DNA of 64,000 bases from Listeria cornellensis FSL F6-0969 (GTDB taxonomy: Bacteria > Bacillota > Bacilli > Lactobacillales > Listeriaceae): positions 124,001 to 188,000 of the forward strand of contig NZ_AODE01000019.1 of the NCBI RefSeq assembly GCF_000525855.1, given 5' to 3'. Under the pieces are notes generated by a model, which did not search any database, was not told the DNA's origin, and saw nothing but the letters and a program-made list of their open reading frames with translations. Shown here in pieces: positions 47,832 to 58,159 of this stretch. A program made the translations under genes and the position numbers. Every line of letters starts with the position of its first letter. The first letter of the stretch is position 1.

Positions 47832-49295
47832 TTACTCTTCAACCACTTCCATCGCATCTTTTGGAACACCCCATAGATACGTGAGGATGAAACCACCAAG
47901 ATAGGCTGCTAGTAGGCCGATAACATATTCAAACCATGTGTTATTAGCGATAAGCGGGATGAGCGCTACGCCTGATGGGCCAATTGCGATGGCTCCAACA
48001 TTACCGAAGAAGCCAATAATAGCTCCACCGATACCACCACCGAGACACGCCGTAATAAACGGACGACCAAGTGGGACCGTAACTCCGTAGATTAATGGTT
48101 CGCCAATACCGAGAATTCCGACTGGCAAACCTCCTTTAATCATAGTAACTAAAGGTTTGTTTTTACGACAACGCATCCAAATCGCGATGGATGCACCAAC
48201 TTGTCCGCCACCTGCCATCGCAAGCATTGGAAGCAAAATGGTATAGCCGTCTTGCGCAATCATTTCAACGTGAATCGGCGTCAGTACTTGATGAAGTCCA
48301 AGCATAACCATTGGCAAGAATAGCGTCCCCAGAACAAATCCGGCGAATAGTCCACCTTTTGCGATAATCCAGTTGATGCTTCCGACTAAGCTCGTTGAAA
48401 TAACGCCCGCGAATGGCATGATGATGAAAATCGTGAACAAACCAATGATGAGTAACGCTAACATCGGCGTCAAAATGATGTCGAGCGAATTCGGAATCCA
48501 TTTACGTAAAAACTTCTCCAGTACGCAAAGTAGGTAAACCGCTAGAAGCACCCCGATAATACCACCTTGTCCGGCGACCATATCACTGCCATCAAAAATA
48601 TTCTTAATTGGAAACTCTGGTGTCACACCCATGAGTAACGTCACACCACCGACAGCTCCACCAAGTACTGGCGTGCCCCCAAATTCTTGCGCCGTATTGA
48701 TTCCTACATAGATAACAAGAAACGCGAAAATACCATTTTTAATAACGTTTAACACCGTGACATATTGCGTCCAAGTTCCGGCATCGAGATTACCAGCTTG
48801 AATATTATTGAAAAGAATGGCCGCGATACCTGCAATTAAACCGGCACCAACGAAACCTGGAATTAGCGGAACAAAAATATTCGCGATCGATTTCAATAGA
48901 CGCTTAAATCCAGATGTGTTGTTTTGTTTCTTTTTCAATGCAGCTTTTGTTGCCGCAGCCTTCTCCTCGACTAACTCTTTCCCAGTTTTAGCCGAGCTTT
49001 GTGTCAAATTCTCATCTAGATTATCTGGCAATGTTTCGCCAAGTTTCACGCCTGCCATGTCACACATCGCGCCTGCTACTTTATTGACGAATCCAGGTCC
49101 AACAATGATTTGTAGCGTGTCATCTTCTACAACTCCAAGTACGCCAGGTGCTTTTTTCAGCCCTTCCACATTCACTTTATCAGTATCCTTAATCCCTAAA
49201 CGTACGCGTGTCATACAATGTGCGATTTTAGAAACATTTCCGATACCGCCGACTTCTTCAAAAATCTTTTGGCCTAAATCGTGTTCTTTACTCAT
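47832..49295 (-). CDS. murP: PTS transporter IIBC for MurNAc/MurNAc-GlcNAc
   Basis: 487 residues. EIIB domain at the N-terminus with the phospho-Cys in KIAHCMTRVR (Cys27), a charged linker (about 95-130), then an EIIC membrane domain with about ten helices and the sugar-contact motif GILGIGEPLIYGV. No EIIA, so it borrows one from another PTS. Between murQ and murR, hence the MurNAc assignment. In S. aureus MurP takes up the disaccharide MurNAc-GlcNAc, with mupG downstream in the pathway. Confidence 0.9.
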   Translation of the reverse strand: MSKEHDLGQKIFEEVGGIGNVSKIAHCMTRVRLGIKDTDKVNVEGLKKAPGVLGVVEDDTLQIIVGPGFVNKVAGAMCDMAGVKLGETLPDNLDENLTQSSAKTGKELVEEKAAATKAALKKKQNNTSGFKRLLKSIANIFVPLIPGFVGAGLIAGIAAILFNNIQAGNLDAGTWTQYVTVLNVIKNGIFAFLVIYVGINTAQEFGGTPVLGGAVGGVTLLMGVTPEFPIKNIFDGSDMVAGQGGIIGVLLAVYLLCVLEKFLRKWIPNSLDIILTPMLALLIIGLFTIFIIMPFAGVISTSLVGSINWIIAKGGLFAGFVLGTLFLPMVMLGLHQVLTPIHVEMIAQDGYTILLPMLAMAGGGQVGASIAIWMRCRKNKPLVTMIKGGLPVGILGIGEPLIYGVTVPLGRPFITACLGGGIGGAIIGFFGNVGAIAIGPSGVALIPLIANNTWFEYVIGLLAAYLGGFILTYLWGVPKDAMEVVEE

Positions 49296-49310
49296 ATTGC
49301 TTACCTCCCT

Positions 49311-50198
49311 TTAATCTAATGTGCGTCTGATAAAACCATCCGCTGCTGCTAATTTTTCCGTGGCTGTCGCAAGGTCTGTATTCGTTAAAATCATGACGAT
49401 TGCTGGTTTCACGTGCTGTCCTGCTAATTCAAAATGCTTTTCCGCTGTTTCGTAGTCACATTCTGTCGCTTCCATGATGATACGTTTTGAGCGTTCTACC
49501 AATTTTTCATTCGTCGGCATCACGTCGACCATCAAGTTCTTGTATACTTTTCCGATTCCAATCATCGAAACCGTTGAAATCATATTTAAAACTAATTTTT
49601 GTGCTGTTCCAGCTTTCAAGCGCGTCGATCCTGTCAAAATTTCAGGTCCGCAATCCACTTCGATCGCTGTATCCGCGTGTTTTGAAATCGCTGCGTTCGT
49701 GTTACAAGACAAGGCACCAGTTTTCGCGCCAACTTCTTTCGCATAATCAAGCGCACCAATCACGTATGGCGTACGGCCACTCGCCGCGATGCCCAATACA
49801 TAATCATCCGCTGTCAAAGCAATCCCTTGTAAATCTTCTTTACCCAAAACAGCCAAGTCTTCTGCACCTTCCACCGCTTGTAAAAATGCTTTCTCGCCGC
49901 CCGCGATTAGTCCAACAACCATCGTCGCTGGCACACCAAACGTCGGCACACATTCCGCCGCATCCAGAACACCAAGACGCCCACTCGTTCCTGCGCCAAG
50001 ATAAATCAGACGTCCACCTTTTTTAAAACTCTCTATCACGCCTTTGATAACGGTTTCAATTGAAACAAGATTCGTGGCAATAACAACCGGTACTTTTGCA
50101 TCTTCTTCATTCATAATCTGCAATGCTTCTTTTACCGTTAGCGTATCTAAAGATGTCGTTTTTTCATTTCGCTTTTCCGTGGATAAATTCTCTAACAT
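49311..50198 (-). CDS. murQ: N-acetylmuramic acid 6-phosphate etherase
   Basis: 295 residues. SIS fold: LIYLGAGTSGRLGVLDAAEC near 62-81 and later AASGRTPYVIGAL. MurQ removes D-lactate from MurNAc-6P to give GlcNAc-6P, so recycled wall sugar enters glycolysis or wall synthesis. First gene of the unit, 15 bases before murP. Confidence 0.95.
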   Translation of the reverse strand: MLENLSTEKRNEKTTSLDTLTVKEALQIMNEEDAKVPVVIATNLVSIETVIKGVIESFKKGGRLIYLGAGTSGRLGVLDAAECVPTFGVPATMVVGLIAGGEKAFLQAVEGAEDLAVLGKEDLQGIALTADDYVLGIAASGRTPYVIGALDYAKEVGAKTGALSCNTNAAISKHADTAIEVDCGPEILTGSTRLKAGTAQKLVLNMISTVSMIGIGKVYKNLMVDVMPTNEKLVERSKRIIMEATECDYETAEKHFELAGQHVKPAIVMILTNTDLATATEKLAAADGFIRRTLD

Positions 50199-50221
50199 AA
50201 AAACACCTCTTTCATACGTTT

Positions 50222-50250
50222 ATTGTAACGCAAACGGAATTATATTTCAA
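50222..50250 (-). promoter_or_regulatory. promoter of murQ-murP
   Basis: TTGAAA (50245-50250), a 17-base spacer and TACAAT (50222-50227) on the minus strand. Confidence 0.6.
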
Positions 50251-50265
50251 TAAATATTTTAAAAT

Positions 50266-50284
50266 AATGAAATAAAGTTTCATT
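50266..50284. promoter_or_regulatory. palindrome upstream of murQ, possible MurR operator
   Basis: AATGAAA and TTTCATT perfect 7-base arms with a 5-base centre, 16 bases upstream of the -35 box. Confidence 0.45.
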
Positions 50285-50291
50285 ATCGAAC

Positions 50292-50326
50292 AAAATAAAA
50301 GCAGCTCAACTGTTTCGTCAAGCCAC
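50292..50326 (-). terminator. terminator after the transglycosylase gene
   Basis: GCTTGAC pairs with GTTGAGC (two wobbles), then T-rich sequence on the minus strand. Confidence 0.55.
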
Positions 50327-50334
50327 TTCCTATC

Positions 50335-50844
50335 CTATTCCGATACTGCTAATTCTTTCACCTTAATATGCTTCTTGAAATTTTTCGCTAGTTTTTTATT
50401 GTAATTCGTATTTTGATCCGTCCAATCGGTTCCACGTTGGGTTGGCCAGCCAGATGTATTAGCGATATAGGTCAACATCTGAATACCTTCCAACCCTTTC
50501 ACCTGTGCGCGGTCGTAAGCTCTCGTCATGTTCGTAATCGCGATTTCGATGTTCTCTTCGGGTTTCAATAGCTCATCTTCGGTCATTTCTTCTGGTGCTA
50601 ACCCGCCACGATGTAACTGAAATAAGCCATAAGAAGTTCCTGCATCACCAATCGTTTTTGGGTCAAATCCACTTTCTGTTTCCGCAATCGAGAGAGGAAT
50701 CCAAGCTGGTATATCGTGGTCTTTCGCCGTTTCTTTAATCATGTCCATCATTGCCACGCGCTGTTGGTGCTGATCATAGAAGTGAAACACAAGTGCGCCT
50801 GCCGCTAATACGCCTAATATAAAAATAAATGTCTCTCTTTTCAT
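50335..50844 (-). CDS. SLT-type lytic transglycosylase, membrane-anchored
   Basis: 169 residues. N-terminal anchor ETFIFILGVLAAGALVFHFY. The catalytic region fits a GH23/SLT fold: IPLSIAETESGFDPKTIGD with the catalytic Glu, then GTSYGLFQL. Cleaves glycan strands to anhydro-MurNAc ends on the outer face. Follows a two-component system and a tiny membrane peptide in one unit, so likely regulated by that system. Confidence 0.82.
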   Translation of the reverse strand: MKRETFIFILGVLAAGALVFHFYDQHQQRVAMMDMIKETAKDHDIPAWIPLSIAETESGFDPKTIGDAGTSYGLFQLHRGGLAPEEMTEDELLKPEENIEIAITNMTRAYDRAQVKGLEGIQMLTYIANTSGWPTQRGTDWTDQNTNYNKKLAKNFKKHIKVKELAVSE

Positions 50845-50848
50845 AGCC

Positions 50849-50983
50849 TTAACCTCTCATTGTTTGTATTTTCGTAAACTCTTGTGTCGGCATCGCCTCA
50901 TGCGGTTGCCAAATTTGCAAAATCAGCAAGATCGCGAGGATGAAGACAAACACGATACTCATGACAATATTTTTTATTTTCAT
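50849..50983 (-). CDS. 44-residue membrane peptide
   Basis: MKIKNIVMSIVFVFILAILL followed by a short tail ending KIQTMRG. One membrane helix (about 5-24). GAGGGG ribosome site. It lies 17 bases after the histidine kinase gene and 4 bases before the transglycosylase, so it is part of the operon. Similar small proteins modulate kinases or enzymes, but no family is recognised. Confidence 0.7.
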   Translation of the reverse strand: MKIKNIVMSIVFVFILAILLILQIWQPHEAMPTQEFTKIQTMRG

Positions 50984-51000
50984 GCTTGCTTTCCCCTCTC

Positions 51001-52374
51001 TCACTTGGCTTGATCAAAAATAAGATAGAACGTTATCCAGCCATCTTCCAGTTGCGCGCCATACTCAAATTCATGTTGCTCCATCACGGTTTGCACAATC
51101 GCAAGCCCGAGCCCAGTCCCCGAAAAATTCTTATTGCGGGAAGCTTCTCGCACATAAAATGGCATCCAGATATGTTCCAATGTCTTCGGATCACGGATCG
51201 TTGTTTCATTTTTAATCGCAAAATAGACTTTATTGTCCCGCTCCGCCCACTCGATTTTCATTTGATTCGTCGTTGCATACTTCACTGCATTGGTGATGAC
51301 ATTATTAAACACCATCTCGAGTTTTGCCTTGTCCGCTAAAATAGCGATTTCTGGGCTAATTTCTGATTTTGTCCGAATATCTAGGCCCGTCGTTTCTTGA
51401 TAGTTTGCGAGCAATTCCTCAAAAAGCATCCGAACTTGGATTTTTTCTAAGTGTAGCGGGTCTACTTCCATTTTCGAAAAACGCAATAATTCTTCGATGA
51501 TCGCCGATATTTGATTGGTCTGCTTCACGATAGTCGCCATGTATGTCCCATCGTCCAAACCGTCCTGGATCCCCATGGTGTAGGCTTTAATCAGCGCGAG
51601 CGGCGTCTTCAATTCATGTGTTAAATCCGCCGTAAAATGCTTCAATTCTTTATTTCGGCGAAGCAAGGCATAGTGCGCCTTCTTCAAATCATCACTCATC
51701 ACGTTAATACTCGTCGCTAAATCTTGCAATTCATCCCGCGTTTCAATGCTTACCTTCTCAAATTCCAACTTCGAAATCTGGTCGGCAACAATTTTCAGTT
51801 CTTCCAGCGGTTTCGTGATTTTTCGAGATAAAAAGCCAGTAAGCGCAACGACTAAGATAGAACCGAACAGCATCAACATCAAGTTAAATTCATTAATGAT
51901 TTTAGCTGTTTCATCATAGTTGGCAATCGAAATTCCAGCCACGATAAGCAAGCCATCCTTCTCGTTTAAGCTAACTAAAAAACTCGATTTCTGCTTGCCT
52001 TGGTCGTATAATTTCGTAATAATCGCGCCTTTTTTGAGATCATCTAACGTTTCGCCAGTCACCCAAAAACGGTTCAGGGCAATGCGTTTTTGCGCCAAAT
52101 CCAGCCGTAGCATTTCATTCAAATCGTCCACATCGTTGCTCATTTTTTCAGCTACAATCGTCACGTCATACTTTGATTCCAGTATTCCCAGATCATTTTC
52201 AATCTGCTCCTTACCCCACTTGTCGACCTCTTTCATTGCCTGCGTCACTTTTTGATTCATCTCGAAATGGTAGTACTTTGGTAAGAAAAATTGATTTACA
52301 AGCATCGATAGCGCAAAAACACCGATAACGACTGCCGAAATGCGCCATGTCAGTTTCCGGCCGAGTTTACTCAT
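51001..52374 (-). CDS. sensor histidine kinase
   Basis: 457 residues. Two membrane helices (about 12-30 and 163-183) enclose a ~130-residue external sensor. HAMP (about 184-235), HisKA with the phospho-His in LTHELKTPLALIKAY (His253), then HATPase with NAVKYA and FSGTGLGLAIV. Overlaps the response regulator gene by eight bases. Signal unknown; the operon partner suggests a cell wall-related cue. Confidence 0.93.
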   Translation of the reverse strand: MSKLGRKLTWRISAVVIGVFALSMLVNQFFLPKYYHFEMNQKVTQAMKEVDKWGKEQIENDLGILESKYDVTIVAEKMSNDVDDLNEMLRLDLAQKRIALNRFWVTGETLDDLKKGAIITKLYDQGKQKSSFLVSLNEKDGLLIVAGISIANYDETAKIINEFNLMLMLFGSILVVALTGFLSRKITKPLEELKIVADQISKLEFEKVSIETRDELQDLATSINVMSDDLKKAHYALLRRNKELKHFTADLTHELKTPLALIKAYTMGIQDGLDDGTYMATIVKQTNQISAIIEELLRFSKMEVDPLHLEKIQVRMLFEELLANYQETTGLDIRTKSEISPEIAILADKAKLEMVFNNVITNAVKYATTNQMKIEWAERDNKVYFAIKNETTIRDPKTLEHIWMPFYVREASRNKNFSGTGLGLAIVQTVMEQHEFEYGAQLEDGWITFYLIFDQAK

Positions 52375-53014
52375 TGCCGACCCCGATACTATAGCCCATC
52401 CCGCGATGCGTCTTAATCAATCCGTCACCCACTTTTTCGCGAAGCCGCCTAATATGCGTGTCCACTGTGCGTTCTTCCCCTTCATAATCAATGCCCCAAA
52501 CAATATCTAGCAGCTGATTCCGATTCAAAATCGCACCTTTATTTTGATATAAAACGCGCATTAATTCATATTCCGTCTTCGTGGCATTAATATCAATACC
52601 ATTTTTAAATAATTTCTTGGCATATGTATCAATCGTAATATCCGCCACTTCAAAACAGTTCTGAAAGCCTGTCAAATTCTTCGCGCGCACTAGCAATGCC
52701 TTCGGAAAAAACGGCTTCTTGACGTAGTCATCCGCCCCAGCTTCCAGCGCGTAACATTCGTCCTCGCCCTCACTTTTCGCCGTCAACATCATCACTTTCA
52801 CAGAGCCCGACGCCTTCATTTCCTTGCAAACCTCCACACCATTCACGCCTGGCATCATCCAATCCAACACGGCCAAATCCAACTTCTCACGATAAAATAT
52901 TTCTAAAGCTTCCTCCCCGTTTTCCGCTTGAAAAACAGTAAAGCCTTCTTTTTCAAAATAAGCACATAAAATTTTCAACATATCTTTTTGGTCATCTGCA
53001 ATTAATACATTCAT
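52367..53014 (-). CDS. OmpR-family response regulator
   Basis: 215 residues. Receiver domain with phosphoacceptor Asp51 (LAVLDWMMPG), Lys in VKKPFFP, and a C-terminal winged helix (EYELMRVLYQNKGAILNRNQLLDIVWG, then RTVDTHIRRLREKVG). First gene of the four-gene unit. Confidence 0.94.
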   Translation of the reverse strand: MNVLIADDQKDMLKILCAYFEKEGFTVFQAENGEEALEIFYREKLDLAVLDWMMPGVNGVEVCKEMKASGSVKVMMLTAKSEGEDECYALEAGADDYVKKPFFPKALLVRAKNLTGFQNCFEVADITIDTYAKKLFKNGIDINATKTEYELMRVLYQNKGAILNRNQLLDIVWGIDYEGEERTVDTHIRRLREKVGDGLIKTHRGMGYSIGVGNE

Positions 53015-53109
53015 TATTCATCATCCTAATGGTTCATTTTTTCCATCATACCATAGATTTATGACGCGAACTTGACAAAAGGCAAACCTTTAAAAATTCT
53101 TTAGAAACG

Positions 53110-53147
53110 AAAAAGTCCACCTAACCATGAATCTAGTTGGGTGGACC
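53110..53147 (-). terminator. terminator of leuS
   Basis: GTCCACCCAACTA pairs with TAGGTGGAC-type arm, then T5 on the minus strand. Confidence 0.85.
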
Positions 53148-53158
53148 GCTTATTAGGT

Positions 53159-55573
53159 TTAATTAGCTACAATGTTTACCAATTTCCCAGGTACAGCGAT
53201 GACTTTACGAACTGTTTTACCCGTTATTTCTTCGGTAATTTTGTCATTAGTGCGAGCGATTTGTTCTAGCTCATCTCGGCTCAAATCTTTTGCTACTGTG
53301 ACCTTAGCTCTCACTTTTCCGTTTACTTGTAGCACTATTTCTACTTCGTCTTCTACCAATTTCGAAGCGTCAAACGTTGGCCATGACTCATACGTTATCG
53401 TTTCCGTATGACCAAGACGGTTCCATAGCTCTTCTGCCAAGTGCGGCGCGATTGGTGAAAGGAGTTGAACAAAACCTTCCGCGTATTTTTTCGGAACCGT
53501 CGTTGCTTTATATGCATCATTTATAAAAATCATCAACTGCGAAATGCCTGTATTGAAACGCAGATTTTCGTAGTGTTCAGAAACCATTTTCACCATTTGG
53601 TGGTAAGATTTCTCAAGGTCCAGATTGGCCTCTGTCGTGATTTTCGCGTTGATTTTTCCTGTTTCTTCCTCGATGAACAAGCGCCAAACGCGGTCTAGGA
53701 ATTTGCGCGCTCCTTCTAGGCCATTTGCGTTCCAAGGAATCGATGCTTCAAGTGGTCCCATGAACATTTCGTAAAGGCGTAGTGTATCCGCGCCATATTG
53801 CTCAACTACGTCGTCTGGATTAACAACATTGCCACGAGACTTACTCATCTTCTCGTTATTATCGCCCAAAATCATGCCTTGGTTAAACAGTTTTTGGAAT
53901 GGTTCTTTCGTTGGTACTACACCGATATCGTACAGGAATTTGTGCCAGAATCGCGCATATAGCAAATGCAGAACGGCGTGCTCTGCGCCACCGATATAGA
54001 CATCGACTGGAAGCCATTTTTCAAGCTTTTCTTTATCCGCCAAAACTTCTTTGTTTTCTGGATCGATATAGCGCAAGAAGTACCAGCTAGAGCCTGCCCA
54101 TTGCGGCATCGTATTCGTTTCGCGAACCCCTTTACGGCCATTGTCATCCACGACATTTACCCAGTCGGTCAAGTTCGCAAGTGGTGATTCGCCGGTTCCA
54201 GATGGTTTGATTTCGGTTGCTTTTGGAAGAAGCAGTGGCAATTCTTTTTCTGGAATCGTTGTTGTTTCGCCATCTTCCCAATGAATGACAGGGATCGGCT
54301 CGCCCCAATAACGCTGGCGACTGAACAACCAGTCACGCAGACGGAAACTGATTTTGCGTGTGCCTGCCTTATTTTCTTCTAGCCAATCAATGATTTTAGT
54401 AATCGCATCGTCTTTGTTTAGACCATTGAGAAATTCGGAATTAATGTGGTCGCCATCGCCGGTATAAGCTTCTTCTTCCACATTCCCGCCAGCAAGAACG
54501 GCTTTAATCGGCAAATGGAATTGTTTCGCAAAAGCGTAATCACGCTCATCATGTGCTGGAACCGCCATAATCGCACCAGTTCCATACTGAATCAAAACAT
54601 AATCGGCGATCCAAATTGGCATTTCTTCGCCATTCACCGGATTAATCGCGTAAGCCCCTGTGAAAACGCCCGTCTTATCTTTCGCAAGATCTGTACGCTC
54701 CAACTCGCTTTTAAGCTCGACTTGCTTCTGATACGCTGTCACCGCTTCTTTTTGATCCGCCGTGACAATCTTATCCACCAAATCGTGCTCTGGTGCAAGA
54801 ACTGCATACGTTGCTCCAAAAAGCGTATCCGGGCGCGTTGTAAATACGGTGAAGTTCGCATCGCTATCTTTCACTTGAAACGCGACTTCCGCACCTTCTG
54901 AACGCCCAATCCAGTTGCGCTGCATATCTTTAATGTTATCCGGCCAATCTACCAAATCCAAATCGTCCAGCAAACGATCCGCGTACGCCGTAATTTTTAG
55001 CATCCATTGACGCATCGGTTTACGGAAAACAGGATGTCCGCCGCGTTCACTTTTGCCATCGATGACTTCTTCATTCGCAAGCACCGTACCAAGCGCCGGA
55101 CACCAGTTAACCGCAACTTCCGCCTCATATGCCAGCCCTTTTTCGTATAGTTTCGTAAAAATCCATTGCGTCCATTTATAGTAACTCGGGTCAGTCGTGT
55201 TGATTTCGCGGTCCCAATCATAAGAAAAACCTAGCGACTTGATTTGGCGCGTGAAATTCTCAATATTATGCGCTGTAAACTCAGCAGGATCATTCCCTGT
55301 GTCAATCGCGTACTGCTCCGCTGGTAGACCAAATGCATCCCAACCAATCGGGTGAAGCACGTTAAACCCTTGCATCCGCTTCATTCGCGAAATAATATCG
55401 GTCGCCGTGTACCCTTCCGGATGTCCAACATGGAGGCCTGAGCCTGATGGATAAGGAAACATATCGAGTGCATAAAAGTTCGACTTATCCGCGTCCTCCG
55501 TCGTTTTGAAAATCTTCTCGTTTTCCCATTTCTTCTGCCATTTCGGCTCCATCTCTTTGTGATTAAATGTCAT
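53159..55573 (-). CDS. leuS: leucyl-tRNA synthetase
   Basis: 804 residues from [20 protein letters not shown] with an AAGGGAG site; a longer upstream frame lies in the T-box leader. HIGH motif in [12 protein letters not shown] (near 48), editing domain about 220-400, KMSKS in [16 protein letters not shown], then the anticodon-binding C-terminus. Standard bacterial length. Regulated by a leucine T-box. Confidence 0.97.
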   Translation of the reverse strand: MTFNHKEMEPKWQKKWENEKIFKTTEDADKSNFYALDMFPYPSGSGLHVGHPEGYTATDIISRMKRMQGFNVLHPIGWDAFGLPAEQYAIDTGNDPAEFTAHNIENFTRQIKSLGFSYDWDREINTTDPSYYKWTQWIFTKLYEKGLAYEAEVAVNWCPALGTVLANEEVIDGKSERGGHPVFRKPMRQWMLKITAYADRLLDDLDLVDWPDNIKDMQRNWIGRSEGAEVAFQVKDSDANFTVFTTRPDTLFGATYAVLAPEHDLVDKIVTADQKEAVTAYQKQVELKSELERTDLAKDKTGVFTGAYAINPVNGEEMPIWIADYVLIQYGTGAIMAVPAHDERDYAFAKQFHLPIKAVLAGGNVEEEAYTGDGDHINSEFLNGLNKDDAITKIIDWLEENKAGTRKISFRLRDWLFSRQRYWGEPIPVIHWEDGETTTIPEKELPLLLPKATEIKPSGTGESPLANLTDWVNVVDDNGRKGVRETNTMPQWAGSSWYFLRYIDPENKEVLADKEKLEKWLPVDVYIGGAEHAVLHLLYARFWHKFLYDIGVVPTKEPFQKLFNQGMILGDNNEKMSKSRGNVVNPDDVVEQYGADTLRLYEMFMGPLEASIPWNANGLEGARKFLDRVWRLFIEEETGKINAKITTEANLDLEKSYHQMVKMVSEHYENLRFNTGISQLMIFINDAYKATTVPKKYAEGFVQLLSPIAPHLAEELWNRLGHTETITYESWPTFDASKLVEDEVEIVLQVNGKVRAKVTVAKDLSRDELEQIARTNDKITEEITGKTVRKVIAVPGKLVNIVAN

Positions 55574-55601
55574 AATCCATAACTCCCTTTCTATACTTGC
55601 T

Positions 55602-55850
55602 GCAAAAAAAAAAATCCCACAGCAAAAAAATGCCATGGGACGAGAGTAAAAAACCCCCGCGGTACCACCCAAATTAGTGTCTCCACTCAACTCAAGAATT
55701 CCTTAACGCGGAAAAAGGACGGCGGTTTTCACCACATCTATGCGTGCCGAGGCAAGTTCATACATCTTCGCGTGTGACTCGCACCAACCGTCACCTCTCT
55801 AAACGCCAAGAACCTGTACTACTGCTCCTCTTCTTTTGCTTCATCAATAG
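55602..55850 (-). promoter_or_regulatory. T-box leader of leuS, CUU specifier
   Basis: T-box core GGGTGGTACCGCGG (55657-55670), terminator TCCCATGGCA with poly-T (55602-55640), and stem I AGAGAGGTGACGGTTGG. The specifier CUU (Leu) is at 55754-55756, ten bases before GGCAC, aligning with the Tyr and Trp leaders here. Confidence 0.88.
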
Positions 55851-55854
55851 CTCT

Positions 55855-55883
55855 ATTGTAGCTTATAAGGCGCACTTTGACAA
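55855..55883 (-). promoter_or_regulatory. promoter of leuS
   Basis: TTGTCA (55878-55883), a 17-base spacer and TACAAT (55855-55860) on the minus strand, close to the end of the upstream gene. Confidence 0.6.
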
Positions 55884-55887
55884 CCCT

Positions 55888-56520
55888 CTAAATTGGAGCT
55901 TTATCAAGCGCCGTCAACCAAATCATCTCGACTTTGTCATCCCAAAAACCAAAGCGTAATTCAATATTATTATCCCTATCTTCATACACCAGTTCCTGTT
56001 CATAACGATCGGATTTCGTTAAATTACGATAAGCTGAGCCATACGTACTCGTCACTTTATCGACAGAATCACCGAATTGGATACCACGACTTGTCGTTAA
56101 TTTATCGCTACCATATTCGATATGTATCACCCTATTTTTATCGGCGTCTTCGATAGATACCCAGTATGTTGCCTTCTCTTTTTTCTTTGGAATGAGGACT
56201 TTTATCTCTTTTTGGAGACTTTTATCCGTGACTTCCTTCGATTTAAAATCTTTTTTCTGCGTCTCGGCGGCTAGCACCTGATCGATTTTAACCCCATTCA
56301 CCGACTCCGAAGAAAGATCCGTTGAGGCAACCTGTTTATGAATTTCATGATACGGACTGCCCGTTACGAAAAACGTTTGCCTGAAAAAAATCGCCATCAT
56401 TGCAATCAACAAAACAAGTGCTGCAAAGCCAATCCAATGTTTTCGAATGTTTATTTTCCCATAAAAAGCTGTGATGACCATCAAACAAATAATCGCCAGC
56501 ACAAGATACACTATTATCAT
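55888..56520 (-). CDS. uncharacterised membrane protein, two N-terminal helices
   Basis: 210 residues. Two membrane segments (1-18 and 31-50), then an extracytoplasmic region. The C-terminal part has GIQFGDSVDKVTSTYG, a short repeat-like motif known from several uncharacterised secreted proteins, then a beta-rich end. Family not recognised. Just upstream of the leuS promoter, same strand. Confidence 0.65.
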   Translation of the reverse strand: MIIVYLVLAIICLMVITAFYGKINIRKHWIGFAALVLLIAMMAIFFRQTFFVTGSPYHEIHKQVASTDLSSESVNGVKIDQVLAAETQKKDFKSKEVTDKSLQKEIKVLIPKKKEKATYWVSIEDADKNRVIHIEYGSDKLTTSRGIQFGDSVDKVTSTYGSAYRNLTKSDRYEQELVYEDRDNNIELRFGFWDDKVEMIWLTALDKAPI

Positions 56521-56608
56521 TTCCCCACTTCTTTCGTTTTTCCAAAGTAACCTAAAGATGTCTTAAAAATAGCATAAATACGCGGATAAAGCAACGATTG
56601 TCATACAC

Positions 56609-58016
56609 CTATTTTGCCAATGGCTTGTATTTCATCAGTGGATATAATAGGAATCCTAGGAAGAATAGACCTAGACTAAGAGCGAACACGCGCCAATCCT
56701 CTGTTCCACTTTTGATAATCCAACAGGCGTATGTTAGTGCAAGCGCCGCGATGAAGCCGTCGAACCAACGTTTTCCAAGTGAATTTGTCTCGTATGTTGC
56801 GCCGGTTAGCGTCAATTTTAGCTGGAATAACGGCGAGATAAAATATTGGACGAGAAACGCGAGTGTCGAAACTTTGACCACGAAATCGTAAGCTGTTGCG
56901 ATATTGCCAGAAAGTGTGGAAAGAATAAATAATTGGGACGCGCAACATGTCAAAATGAGGACAAGGACTGGCGTACCATTTTTATTCGTTTTAGCCAGAA
57001 ACGGGAGGAAAAGTCCATTTTTTGCGGCTTGGTACGGCGCTTCGGAACTCATCATAATCCAACCGATTGCGGAGCCAAATAAGCAGACTAGTGCGAGTAA
57101 AGCCATGACTGCCGAACCACCGCTCCCCGTGACAACGTTTAGCGCATCGGCTAACGGACTCGCGGAATGTAATAGTTTGGATTTAGGGATGAGTCCAAGT
57201 GCAAGAATGGTAATTGTTGTGTAGAGACAAACCGAAATGATAAGGCCTGAAATGGTTGCAGCACGAACGGTTTTACCGGACTTAGCGCGTCCTGCAAACA
57301 TCATGGCCGACTCGATTCCGATAAATGCCCAAAGCGTCACGATTGCCGCGCTGTTGACTTGGGATAACAAGCCTTGTTCTAGCCCACTCGTGTCTACAAC
57401 CGGATGGTACCACTCGCCCATCACGGAGGATTGGAAAGCGAATAAACCGACAACGATAAATAGAAAGAAGCCGACGATTTTTGCAGCCGTGGCGATGAAA
57501 TTAATCCGCCCAGCCCCGTTTACACCTTGAATGATGATTAGGCAAACACCCCATAAAAGCAGCGAGCAAATGATAAATGTCAGCAATTGGCCTAGCCCTA
57601 GTTGATAGGAACCCATCGTGAACACGACCTTTTTACTATTAAGTACTGGGAAAAAGACGGATAAGTATCCTGCAAATGAGGTGATGATGGACACATTTCC
57701 TGCCCAGTTAGCGACCCAGTAACTCCAAACAGCAATAAATCCTGCGAGCCGTTTTAGTTTTGGATTGCCAAATAATTCGAACGCATGGCTTTGCGCACCA
57801 CTTGTTAAGTCTGGTCGTCGCACAGCCAAATTTCCGAATACGAGCGCGATCATTAAAACGCCGGTTCCAGTTAAAATCCACGCTAGCATAATCCCAAGCG
57901 GGCTTGCTACGGCCGCCATTTGCCGTGGTAACATGAAGATTCCTGATCCAATCATGTTCCCTACTACTAAAGATGTTAATACGAGATAGCCCATTTTTTT
58001 TGTTTGTTTTGTTCAT
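56609..58016 (-). CDS. APC family amino acid permease, frameshifted
   Basis: Likely start MNKTNKKMGYLVLTSLVVGN with a GGGGGCAGAG site; one A must be removed from the A8 run (57994-58001). Full length 468. As sequenced, only the ATG at 57994 is in frame, and it has no ribosome site. About 12 membrane helices; APC motif GNMIGSGIFMLPRQMA near 19-34. Resembles arginine/ornithine- or agmatine-type exchangers, but the substrate is a guess. Confidence 0.85.
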
Positions 58017-58159
58017 TTTCTCTGCCCCCAAGTCAATTTAGCACATTACCAAGTTAAAGTATTTTTATATCATAGCATAATGATAACTCCTCCGCAACCC
58101 TGAAAAATATGATAAAATAGCAGGGATGATTATTTCAAGTTTGAAGGAGTTTGACAAAA

